64,000 nt of DNA from Bacillota bacterium (lineage in GTDB: Bacteria; Bacillota; Bacilli; Paenibacillales; Paenibacillaceae), in NCBI GenBank assembly GCA_023391635.1, contig JAEWAQ010000048.1, forward strand, positions 136,903 to 200,902. The letters run 5' to 3'. Below, one piece after another: positions 25,527 through 34,400 of this stretch. The notes under the pieces are model-generated. The model had not been told where the DNA came from. It ran no database searches and saw only the letters and a list, made by a program, of their open reading frames with translations. The position numbers and the translations under genes are program-made. Each line of letters starts with the position of its first letter. Within the stretch, counting starts at the first letter, position 1.

Positions 25527-27680
25527 ATGAAACAAGGAAGATCGACTTGGTGGGTAACCGCTTTGCTGGTTGTCTCTTTGGTATTGCCTTTCTTGCCGGC
25601 TACTGCACATGCAGAAGAGAATATCGTGATCGTCCCGTTGGAAAAAGAACGGGCGGGTAATTACATTCAAGTAAATGACATTAAGGCAAAGTTTCCGCAA
25701 TACGATTGGACGGATCCATCGCTTAAGTTTTATGTCACGATACCCGCCGGACAATATAAACACGTGCGGATCGGCGGGCTTCCCGATCGCAGAGGCAAGT
25801 CGCCGGTTATCATTACGAACACGGGAGGACAAGTGAGAATCGGAGGAACCGGCCTTCCCGAATCCGATTGGTCGGACAACACGCTCTGGATAAGCGGAGG
25901 CGCCAATTGGAAGATCACCGGCGAGTATAACGCGGCAAACGGCACGGGGAATGCCAACTTTACCGGACATCAGAACGGCAACTATGCGAACAGCAGCGGA
26001 CATTACGGGATTGAGATCAAGGACGCCAAGATTTTCGGCATCAAGATCAGCGAAACGACCGATTTTGAAATGTCGTTCATCGAGATATCCAAAACAGGAT
26101 TCGCCGGTATGGCCGTCAAGACCGACTTTCAGCCCAGTCCTCCCATGGAGAATGTCAGCATTCACGATATGTATGTTCATGATACGAAGGATGAAGGCAT
26201 GTACATCGGCCATACGAACGACGTCGCAGCGAATCAACATAAATTCATCAACCTGCAAGTATTCAACAACAGGATCGTTCGCACCGGCGCGGAAGGGTTG
26301 CAAATTTCCCACATGGGAGATGGAAGCAGGGTGCATCACAATGTCATCTTGATGAGCGCTCTCGGTTGGAAATCTCCATTCCAGCACTATCAAAATTTCG
26401 GTATGCAAATCGTAGCCAGGGATGGCGATATGGAAATCGATCACAATATCCTGATTGGCGCGGCCGGCAATTTGTTCAACATCCGTTTTGTCGCAACAGC
26501 TGCGGAACGAAGCAATCCGCCGGGTGAAGTCGATGTTCATCACAACTACTTTTCGCACAGCCGCGGAGATTTCTCCTATCTGTTCGAACCGAAGAGCGGA
26601 GCCAGCAATAATAATTTGACTTCGAAGCTGTTGTTCCGCGACAACATGGTCAAGCATTTAGATTATCAATTATCGGAAGCCATTAATAAAAATGTAAATA
26701 ACAACAATGTTTTCAACAATATCAATGTGAACGCCGTCAATCCGTTCGTATTCAGCAACAACAAGTACGAGGGACCGCAGCAATTTATCATCTGGCAGGA
26801 TGACCCGAATAAGCGATTGCCGAACGTGACGGATACCGGAAATCAGAGAACGACGATTGCGCCTGTTCAGTTCATGGACAGCACGTTCGCCCCCGGTTTC
26901 GATTATTTGAAAGTGGAGAATTGGTTTCCCAAGCTGCTGAGCACGGATGTTTATGTCCAAGATATGTATAACAAAGATATCTATTACAAGTCGGGCGATT
27001 ATGTGATGTACGTTGGGAAAATGTATAAGTGCCTGCTGGATCATAACGGCCAGCAATATACGCCGGGGTCCGCTCCTTCCGTATGGCAGGAGGTTCCGGT
27101 CATGACGGACGACTTGAGACTCGATCCGAATTCGCCGCATCAGGGAATCGGACTGCTGGATATGCCCGGCGGCAATCCGTCGCATACCCTTCAGTTGATT
27201 GTGCCGACTGATGCAGGGGCGGCGGTTGGCAGCCCACCCTTCCCGATGAACTATGCATTCGATGGGAATGTCGCCTACAATGCTTCCACCGGCGAGTTGT
27301 CGGGTGGCAGTACGGGCGAGTTAGCGCCCTACTATGCGAATCGATATGGCTATATCGATTTCGGGCCGAACTGGGCGAATGTCCGCATCGCTGAAACTTG
27401 GACCTATTATCGAGCATGGAGTCATGACGACTCCAAGCCATATGTCGAATTGTGGTGGGATTCCAACAAGGATACGGTGAATGACAGCGGTCTAAGCGAG
27501 ACATCCATCAACTTCAACACGGCGCTGAATCTGAATACGCTCGGATCGGAGAAGTGGATATTGGACGGCCGATACATGAATCCCATCACGCCTAAAGCGC
27601 GTTATCTGATTTTGAAATCACCGACCGTAACGACGCAGAGAGCGTTGGAATACGCCATTCTCGGTTGGATGGAAAACTAA
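25527..27680 (+). CDS. Secreted right-handed beta-helix protein with chitin-binding-like module
   Basis: A 717-residue secreted protein. It has a signal peptide cut after AHA (about residue 30), a parallel beta-helix (about 55-440) with repeated short strands and Asn ladders (for example ISKTGFAGMAV, VHDTKDEGMYIGHT, VFNNRIVRTGAEGLQISH), then a CBM5/12-like aromatic module (about 484-523: SGDYVMYVGKMYKCLLDHNG) and a C-terminal beta-rich region (about 560-717). Beta-helices of this kind are polysaccharide lyases or polygalacturonases; I cannot assign catalytic residues. It shares the block EGMYIGHT and its surroundings with the second beta-helix of the SLH protein at 31434-36473. AGGAGG precedes the start. 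Confidence 0.8.
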   Translation: MKQGRSTWWVTALLVVSLVLPFLPATAHAEENIVIVPLEKERAGNYIQVNDIKAKFPQYDWTDPSLKFYVTIPAGQYKHVRIGGLPDRRGKSPVIITNTGGQVRIGGTGLPESDWSDNTLWISGGANWKITGEYNAANGTGNANFTGHQNGNYANSSGHYGIEIKDAKIFGIKISETTDFEMSFIEISKTGFAGMAVKTDFQPSPPMENVSIHDMYVHDTKDEGMYIGHTNDVAANQHKFINLQVFNNRIVRTGAEGLQISHMGDGSRVHHNVILMSALGWKSPFQHYQNFGMQIVARDGDMEIDHNILIGAAGNLFNIRFVATAAERSNPPGEVDVHHNYFSHSRGDFSYLFEPKSGASNNNLTSKLLFRDNMVKHLDYQLSEAINKNVNNNNVFNNINVNAVNPFVFSNNKYEGPQQFIIWQDDPNKRLPNVTDTGNQRTTIAPVQFMDSTFAPGFDYLKVENWFPKLLSTDVYVQDMYNKDIYYKSGDYVMYVGKMYKCLLDHNGQQYTPGSAPSVWQEVPVMTDDLRLDPNSPHQGIGLLDMPGGNPSHTLQLIVPTDAGAAVGSPPFPMNYAFDGNVAYNASTGELSGGSTGELAPYYANRYGYIDFGPNWANVRIAETWTYYRAWSHDDSKPYVELWWDSNKDTVNDSGLSETSINFNTALNLNTLGSEKWILDGRYMNPITPKARYLILKSPTVTTQRALEYAILGWMEN

Positions 27681-27710
27681 AAGTGAACTCCTTCTATATC
27701 GAATCTTACG

Positions 27711-27741
27711 AAACCGCCAGAGTGCTCTCTGGCGGTTTTTC
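27711..27741 (+). terminator. Terminator of the beta-helix gene
   Basis: A perfect 12-bp stem AAACCGCCAGAG (27711-27722) / CTCTGGCGGTTT (27727-27738), loop TGCT, followed by TT and C. Confidence 0.85.
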
Positions 27742-27816
27742 CATTTTGTGACCCGTCCCCAAATAACCTCTCAGTCAAAAAAGTAATATATCCATGCAAG
27801 TAGAAATATGCCCTCA

Positions 27817-27845
27817 TTGTTGGGGCACGCCTTCGTTCCTATACT
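27817..27845 (+). promoter_or_regulatory. Promoter of the permease operon
   Basis: TTGTTG (27817-27822), 17-bp spacer, TATACT (27840-27845); 34 bp before the start codon. Confidence 0.6.
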
Positions 27846-27879
27846 GAAAATAACAAGTCCAACGACGAAGGAGATCGCC

Positions 27880-28815
27880 ATGGAACGAGCCCCTAAGACG
27901 GCTGCTGCGAACGTATCTTTGCTGTCTTTCATTTTGAAGCATCGCGCCTTATACCTCATGTTGCTGCCAGGAATCATCTATTTGCTCACCTTCAAATATA
28001 TCCCTCTCCTTGGAAGTGTAATCGCATTCAAGGACTACAACATATACAAGGGCATATGGGAAAGCGATTGGGTCGGGCTTAAGTATTTTGAGCAATTTTT
28101 CAATTATTCGCAATTTACGCGCCTCATTCGCAACACGCTTGCCATCAGCTTTTTTCAGCTCCTATTTGATTTTCCTGCACCGATCGTATTGGCTTTATTG
28201 TTGAACGAACTGCGCCATTATGCATTCAAGCGCACCGTCCAGACGATTTTATATTTGCCCAATTTTTTGTCTTGGGTCATTATCGGCGGGTTCGGCTACA
28301 TGCTGTTATCACCGCAATCCGGATTGATCAACCAGTGGATCCAGGCGCTTGGCGGCGAACCGGTCCATTTCCTGCAGTCTCCCGGCTACTTCCGATCTAT
28401 CATCGTGGCAAGCGGTGTTTGGAAGGACATGGGTTGGAATGCGATCATTTTCCTTGCGGCGCTGGCGGGTATAAGCCCTCCGCTCTACGAAGCGGCGAGG
28501 ATCGACGGGGCAGGGCGCTGGAAACAGTTCGTCCATGTCACGATTCCCGGCATTTTGCCCGCCTTGATGCTGGTGCTGCTGCTGCGAATTGGCCATTCCA
28601 TGGACTTGAGCTTTGAGCAGATCAATATTTTCCTGAATCCGATCACCTATTCGACAGGAGACGTCCTGGATACGTATTCGTACCGGGAAGGCATCGTGCG
28701 CTTGCAGTATAGCATGACGACAGCAATCGGGCTATTTAAGGCAGTCTTAGGCCTCCTGTTGCTTCTGATCGCGAACCGGGCCAGCAAGCTGACAACGGGC
28801 CAGAGCATTTTTTAG
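27880..28815 (+). CDS. ABC transporter permease (LplB/YteP type)
   Basis: A 311-residue permease with six predicted helices and the EAA loop YEAARIDGAGRWKQFVHVTIP. This subgroup, with its large lipoprotein partner, imports oligosaccharides such as rhamnogalacturonan fragments in Bacillus. The frame is open 24 codons upstream, but ATG 27880 has GAAGGAG at 27868-27874 and lies after the promoter. It forms an operon with the second permease and the binding protein. Confidence 0.87.
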   Translation: MERAPKTAAANVSLLSFILKHRALYLMLLPGIIYLLTFKYIPLLGSVIAFKDYNIYKGIWESDWVGLKYFEQFFNYSQFTRLIRNTLAISFFQLLFDFPAPIVLALLLNELRHYAFKRTVQTILYLPNFLSWVIIGGFGYMLLSPQSGLINQWIQALGGEPVHFLQSPGYFRSIIVASGVWKDMGWNAIIFLAALAGISPPLYEAARIDGAGRWKQFVHVTIPGILPALMLVLLLRIGHSMDLSFEQINIFLNPITYSTGDVLDTYSYREGIVRLQYSMTTAIGLFKAVLGLLLLLIANRASKLTTGQSIF

Positions 28816-28829
28816 AGAGGAGAGAACCC

Positions 28830-29708
28830 ATGCAATTCCGCAGAACGATTGGCGAAAAAATATTCGATTCCTTGAATGTAATCGTCTTGCTTGTGGCTTG
28901 CGTTTCAGTTGTCGTACCAATCGCGCATGTAATCGCCAGTTCCTTGAGCTCCCCGCAGGCGATTATCCATTCCAAAGTAAGCCTATGGCCTGTCGGATTC
29001 AACTTGGACAATTACGAAACGGTCATGCGCAACGACAAGTTCTGGCGCGCATTCGGCGTATCTGTGTTTGTCGTCATTGTAGGTACTTTATTGAATCTGG
29101 CCATGACGGTATATACCGCATATCCATTGTCGAAGAGCTACCTGCGGGGAAGAAACGCCCTGCTCATGTACATTGTCATTACGATGATCTTTTATCCGCC
29201 GATGATCCCGCTGTACCTCGTCGTGAAGGAAGTCGGTCTGATCAACACGGTGTGGGCGCTGATCATTCCCGCGGCATTGTCGCAATTCAACATGCTCATC
29301 TGTTTGACATTTTTTCGATCGCTGCCTGAAGAGCTGTTTGAGTCGGCGCGTATGGACGGTCTTTCGGAATATCGGATGATTACACGGATTGCCGTGCCGC
29401 TGTCGATGCCAATCATGGTCACATTAGGTTTATTTTATGCGGTATCTCACTGGAACAACTACGTTGCTTCGCTTCTTTATATTACGAAGGAAGCACTTCG
29501 CCCGCTGCAGCTGTATATGTACTACATCGTGGCGAGGAACGAAATGAGCGATCTGATGTCTGTCGTGAACGAAGTCACGCTGACGACCAGTCCCCAGGGC
29601 TTGCAGATGGCGACAATTATGGTGGCAACCATTCCGATCGTGCTCATCTACCCGTTCATTCAGAAGCATTTCGTCAAAGGCGCTTTGCTTGGATCGATCA
29701 AGGAGTAG
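28830..29708 (+). CDS. ABC transporter permease (LplC/YtcP type)
   Basis: A 292-residue permease, partner of the preceding one, with six helices and the EAA loop ESARMDGLSEYRMITRIAVP. It starts 14 bp after the first permease with RBS AGAGGAGAG. As in the first importer of this window there is no ATPase gene nearby. Confidence 0.88.
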   Translation: MQFRRTIGEKIFDSLNVIVLLVACVSVVVPIAHVIASSLSSPQAIIHSKVSLWPVGFNLDNYETVMRNDKFWRAFGVSVFVVIVGTLLNLAMTVYTAYPLSKSYLRGRNALLMYIVITMIFYPPMIPLYLVVKEVGLINTVWALIIPAALSQFNMLICLTFFRSLPEELFESARMDGLSEYRMITRIAVPLSMPIMVTLGLFYAVSHWNNYVASLLYITKEALRPLQLYMYYIVARNEMSDLMSVVNEVTLTTSPQGLQMATIMVATIPIVLIYPFIQKHFVKGALLGSIKE

Positions 29709-29773
29709 CTCCACAGACGTTGTTTATTGGCGAAAGCCATGAACATAAAAACATGCCAGGAGGTCAAAAAAAG

Positions 29774-31327
29774 ATGGTAAAGAAAAATTGGGTGAGCTTC
29801 ATCATTCTCCTGCTCGCATTCTCCGTCGTGATGGCGGCGTGTTCGAGCAAGAACAACGAACCTGCGGCCAGCTCATCTGCTCCAGAGAGTGCCAGCACAA
29901 AGCCGAGTACGTCCACCGAACCGACACCGGCGCCGCCGGCGAAGATCAAGATGATCGTCTCCGACAACAGTTTGCCTACTCCGAAAGCGGACGATCCTCG
30001 CATCAAGTATATGGAGGAAAAAACGGGTGTCGATCTGGATATTGAGTTCTTGCCGCACGGCACTTATGAAGATCAATTGCGCGTGAGGTTTGCGTCAGGC
30101 GATTTCCCTGATGTCTATCAAGCCTGGTCGGGACCGGATGCCAAACTGATCGAAAGCGGTAAAATTCTCCCGCTGAACGATCTGATCGACACCTACGGCC
30201 CGAACTTGAAGAAGGCCATTCCTCAGGCGGCCTGGGATGCGGTTACGATCAAGGGCGAAATTCTCGCCGTGCCTCAGCCGGCCATGTCGCTGTCCGGCCA
30301 GCTGATGTTTATCCGCAAGGATTGGCTGGATCGGCTGAACCTGCAAGTGCCGACGACGTCCGACGAACTGTTGAACGTACTGCGCGCTTTCCGCGATCAG
30401 GACGCGAACGGCAACGGCGATCCGAACGATGAGATTCCGTTCAGCATGCGGGAAAATATCGGCTGGGGCGACAACATTTTCGGCATGTGGGGCATCGGTA
30501 CCGCTTGGACAGAGTACTACTATAATAATGAAGTGATTCTTGGCAACATTCATCCGAATATTCTGAAGCCGCTGGAGTACATCCAGACGATGTGGAAAGA
30601 AAAGCTGATCGACAGCGAGTTCATGACGAACAAGCGGGAAACTTGGGAAAATAAAATCAAGTCAGGCCTCGTCGGTGTATGGGACCATACGCCTCAACTT
30701 GCCCACCAGTGGGTCATGGACTTGAGAGCGTCGATTCCGGACCAGAATCCCGAAGTTATCGCCATTCCGACACCTCGCGGAACGGGTTACGACGGCCCGG
30801 TCGGCACGCGCTGGAGCCCGATCAGCAAGACGTTTATTATCCCCAAGTCTGCCCAAAATCCGGAGGCGATCATCAAGTATCTCGACTGGCTGATAACGGA
30901 CGAAGGCCAGACGTTCACGGAGCTCGGCATCGAGGGAGACACGTACTTCAAGGGCGTGAACGACGGCGTCATTACGTTCGACACCAAGAAATACGACTCG
31001 CTACTCTGGCTCGACAGAGCCATCCGCATGCACGGTTACAACTCCGAGCTGTCCAAAATTAAGCTGGGCGACGACGAGCTGTTCGCCTATATGGACACAG
31101 CGTATAAGATCGCCAACGAGGAAGGTTTCGTGAACGAATCGGTCGGCATGCCGCCAATCGATAACGAGTACAACATGACGACGATGTTCCGCGAAGCGGC
31201 AGGCAAGGTCATGGTTGGCGCGGCGCCGTTGTCGGACTACGAGAAGTTCATGGCCGACTGGCGCGCGCAAGGTGGGGATCAGCTCGTCAAGGAGCGGACA
31301 GAGTGGTATAACGCGAATCGCAAGTAG
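29774..31327 (+). CDS. Sugar-binding lipoprotein of the LplB/LplC-type importer
   Basis: A 517-residue lipoprotein with lipobox MAAC (Cys at about residue 22) and a Ser/Thr/Pro-rich linker, followed by a LipO/YtcQ-type binding fold. It is the paralogue of the 20775-22319 protein. ATG 29774 follows AGGAGG (29758-29763) at 10 bp. It should capture oligosaccharides released by the beta-helix proteins on either side. A long hairpin, not a classical terminator, follows. Confidence 0.88.
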   Translation: MVKKNWVSFIILLLAFSVVMAACSSKNNEPAASSSAPESASTKPSTSTEPTPAPPAKIKMIVSDNSLPTPKADDPRIKYMEEKTGVDLDIEFLPHGTYEDQLRVRFASGDFPDVYQAWSGPDAKLIESGKILPLNDLIDTYGPNLKKAIPQAAWDAVTIKGEILAVPQPAMSLSGQLMFIRKDWLDRLNLQVPTTSDELLNVLRAFRDQDANGNGDPNDEIPFSMRENIGWGDNIFGMWGIGTAWTEYYYNNEVILGNIHPNILKPLEYIQTMWKEKLIDSEFMTNKRETWENKIKSGLVGVWDHTPQLAHQWVMDLRASIPDQNPEVIAIPTPRGTGYDGPVGTRWSPISKTFIIPKSAQNPEAIIKYLDWLITDEGQTFTELGIEGDTYFKGVNDGVITFDTKKYDSLLWLDRAIRMHGYNSELSKIKLGDDELFAYMDTAYKIANEEGFVNESVGMPPIDNEYNMTTMFREAAGKVMVGAAPLSDYEKFMADWRAQGGDQLVKERTEWYNANRK

Positions 31328-31358
31328 TTCGAGCGAGATAGCAGCATAATCAAGGGAC

Positions 31359-31397
31359 GCGGAAGAGTATGTGGGGTGTTGCGGCATACTCTTCCGC
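31359..31397 (+). promoter_or_regulatory. Perfect 13-bp hairpin between binding protein and SLH enzyme genes
   Basis: GCGGAAGAGTATG (31359-31371) is perfectly inverted at 31385-31397 around a 13-base loop. There is no T-run. It may protect the 3' end of the abundant binding-protein message and reduce read-through into the large downstream gene. Confidence 0.6.
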
Positions 31398-31433
31398 TAT
31401 ATCCGATCGAAGAAGGAGTTGAATCTTGCAATT

Positions 31434-34400
31434 ATGAATATGCGATCAGGAAAACGAATCGGCAAGCATCTGCTGACGATGCTGCTGATTGGAAGCATGC
31501 TCTTGTACGGCTTTCAGGCGTTTGCTCCGCAAGCGTCCGCTGCCGGAGATGATGACGCGCTGAAGAGCGTTCAGGTGCTGGTGGACAAGAACGTCGTCGT
31601 CGCCTGCCACCAGGCTTCCGTCGAGAACAACGGGGATGTGAACAAGGCCGCCCCTCTCAAGAGCGGGAGCGATCACTATACGCATCGGAGCTATTTGAGC
31701 TTCACGGTTCCGTCGACGGTGACAGGAGCGGTGTATTCGGCAAAATTAAGGCTGACGCCGCTCGCGGATAAATCGGACACGAAGCTTGGCGTTTATGCGG
31801 GGCCGGCCGTTGCGGATTGGCCGACGACAACGGTCGGTATGTGGGATGCGAAAGCCGAGCCCGATCAGGCGGTTCGCACCGAGCATAATTGTCCGAGCGC
31901 GCCGAATACGCTTGTGGGCCAGTATGTAGGGACGCTTACCGCAGGTGAAGCGATTGAAGTGGACGTCAGTTCGATGGTGGACGGTCCCGGCACCTATACG
32001 CTGATGCTGCGTGGCCTTGCCGGGACGAGCGGCGATTACTCGGAATTCATGTCTCTCTACAAGGATCAGGCTAATAAGGACACTTCGATCAGACCCCAGC
32101 TTGTGATCGAATATGAGAGCAACGATGGCGATCCGACGCCTAGCGGGCCTCCTGCCGATTGCACGATCATCGTTCCCATTCTTAAATCGGACGGCATTCC
32201 ACATAATGGACAAGTGTGGGGAGCGCAAAAGGGTTCAAAAATCTGTATCGAGGGAGGACCCCGAGCGACTCCAATCCTGCTTGCCAATATGGTTGGCACA
32301 CCGGACAAACCGATTGAGATCGTAGCTTACGGAAAAGCAGTCGAAGCCACTGCCAACATGGAATGGGACGCTGCAATGGACATCAGAAGCTCGGAATATT
32401 TCATTCTTAACGGAAAATCCATTCCCGGCGTTGAGTACGGCTTCAAGCTGGTCAACAATGCGCAATACGGCTTTGGGCTGCAAGTGGGCAGAGGCAGCAG
32501 CCATTACACGATTCAAGGGGTAGAGATCGTCAAGGCCGGCTTTACCGGATTCATGCTTCGATCTGATGTTGCTCATAAGATTTATCGGGATACCTTTACC
32601 CAAGAAGGCGTAGTGATCCGGCATAACAAAATTGCCAACGCGAGTACCGCAGGGCAAACGGGATTCGGCTTGCTTGTCGGCGTAGGCAATTTCGGTACCG
32701 AAAAGCAGGCGCATGAGACGAAGGGGCTTCGCATACATGACAATACGATCTCTGGCACGCAACGTGACGGCATTCTCGTGTACGGAGCCTCCGAAGATGT
32801 GCGGGTATACAACAATACCATCGAGAATTACGGGCTGGCCAAAGATCCGCTTAACAATAGCGGTCTCTTGATCGGGACGGGTACTTCGGGCGAATTTTAT
32901 AACAACGTCATCCTCGGCCAAGAAGGAGCGACGACCGGCAGAGGAATTAACAACCAGGGGCGCGGCAATGTCAACATCTACAACAATCTGATGGTTGAGC
33001 CCGGTCAATACGGAATCGTCAGCCCGGCAGAGCCTGCTTCCATCATCGAAGGCGACCCGTTATTTGTCAAGGATTTGCCTTCAACCATTCGCTATAATAC
33101 CATCGTGCATCCTCTTGCTGAAGGAAGTGGAATCGTGCTTCGCGATTCGGCCAATACAGCTGAAGGCAATACGGTGGATCATAATGTAATTGTGCATCGC
33201 AGCGTATCGGATGCGGTATATATCGTGCAAGAGTCAGTTACGTACCCGGTTTCCGTTGTGGACAATTATGGTTCAAATGATATGGGCAGTGTGCAATTCG
33301 TCGACGCTTCGGGCAACCCCCGCGTGTCAGCCAGTTACGCGCTTGGGGCAGGCTCTCCTGCGGAAGGCCATGGATTCCTGCCGGGATTAACGCCTCCGTC
33401 AGATGAACGTTATAAGGACCTTGTCGTGGAATACAAGGGAGGCAAGGATCCGGAAGTTCCGGACGATCCGCTCGATCCTGAATTCGATTACGAGAATTAC
33501 GTGCCCGATCCGGTAGATGTCGACTGCAAGTTTGTCATTGAGTCTAACGAGACGCGTGTTTGGGATGGAACGCAGATGGGCGTCAAGCCTGGGGATACCG
33601 TATGCATTGAGGGAGGATTGCGTCCGATTTCGCTGCGTCTGGTCAATTTCCACGGCACGGCCGATCAGCCGATCACGTTGATCAACTATGGCGGCGTTGT
33701 CACGATCGTAGAGAATGATCTGGGTCACGGAGCGGCGTTCAAACTCGTCGATTCTTCGCATGTCAGGCTTACGGGTTCAGGCGATAACAACACGGAATAC
33801 GGCATCCGGATCAAAGGAGTCGGCATATTCGGTCTCAAGCTTGAATCGAAGAACACGGACATTGAGATCGATCATGTGGAAGTATTTGGTTCCGTATTCG
33901 CCGGAATTATGATCAAAACGGACCCTGAAGCGAAAGATCCGTCCACCTGGCGGGACAATTTCACCATGTACAATATTACGGTCAGGAATAATTACGTTCA
34001 TGACGTGGATGCAGAAGGCATGTATATCGGACATACATCCTATCATGAAGGCGCGCTTGATAACGGTACGCTGGTATGGCCTCACGCGATCAAGGGTTTG
34101 TTCGTACACGATAATCTGATTGAAAGAACAGGCTGGGACGGACTGCAGGTTGCTTCCGCGACGGATAATGTAGCGGTCTACAACAATATCATCCGCGACT
34201 ACGGGATCGAGGATGTGCTGTGGCAAAACAACGGTCTGCAGATAGGTCCCGGCTCAACAGGCGCGTATTACAATAACATCATCGAGCGCGCCCGGGGAAC
34301 CGGTTCAGGCATCAACACCCAAGGCCACGGAGATCAGATTTTTTACAACAACTTGATTATTGCTCCTAAAGGTACGGGCATTATTAGCATGGAACGAATC

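Noticed and set aside
31371..31433. GTG at 31371 as start of the SLH protein
   Set aside because: It lies inside the perfect hairpin, and the residues added would displace the clear signal peptide that begins at 31434.
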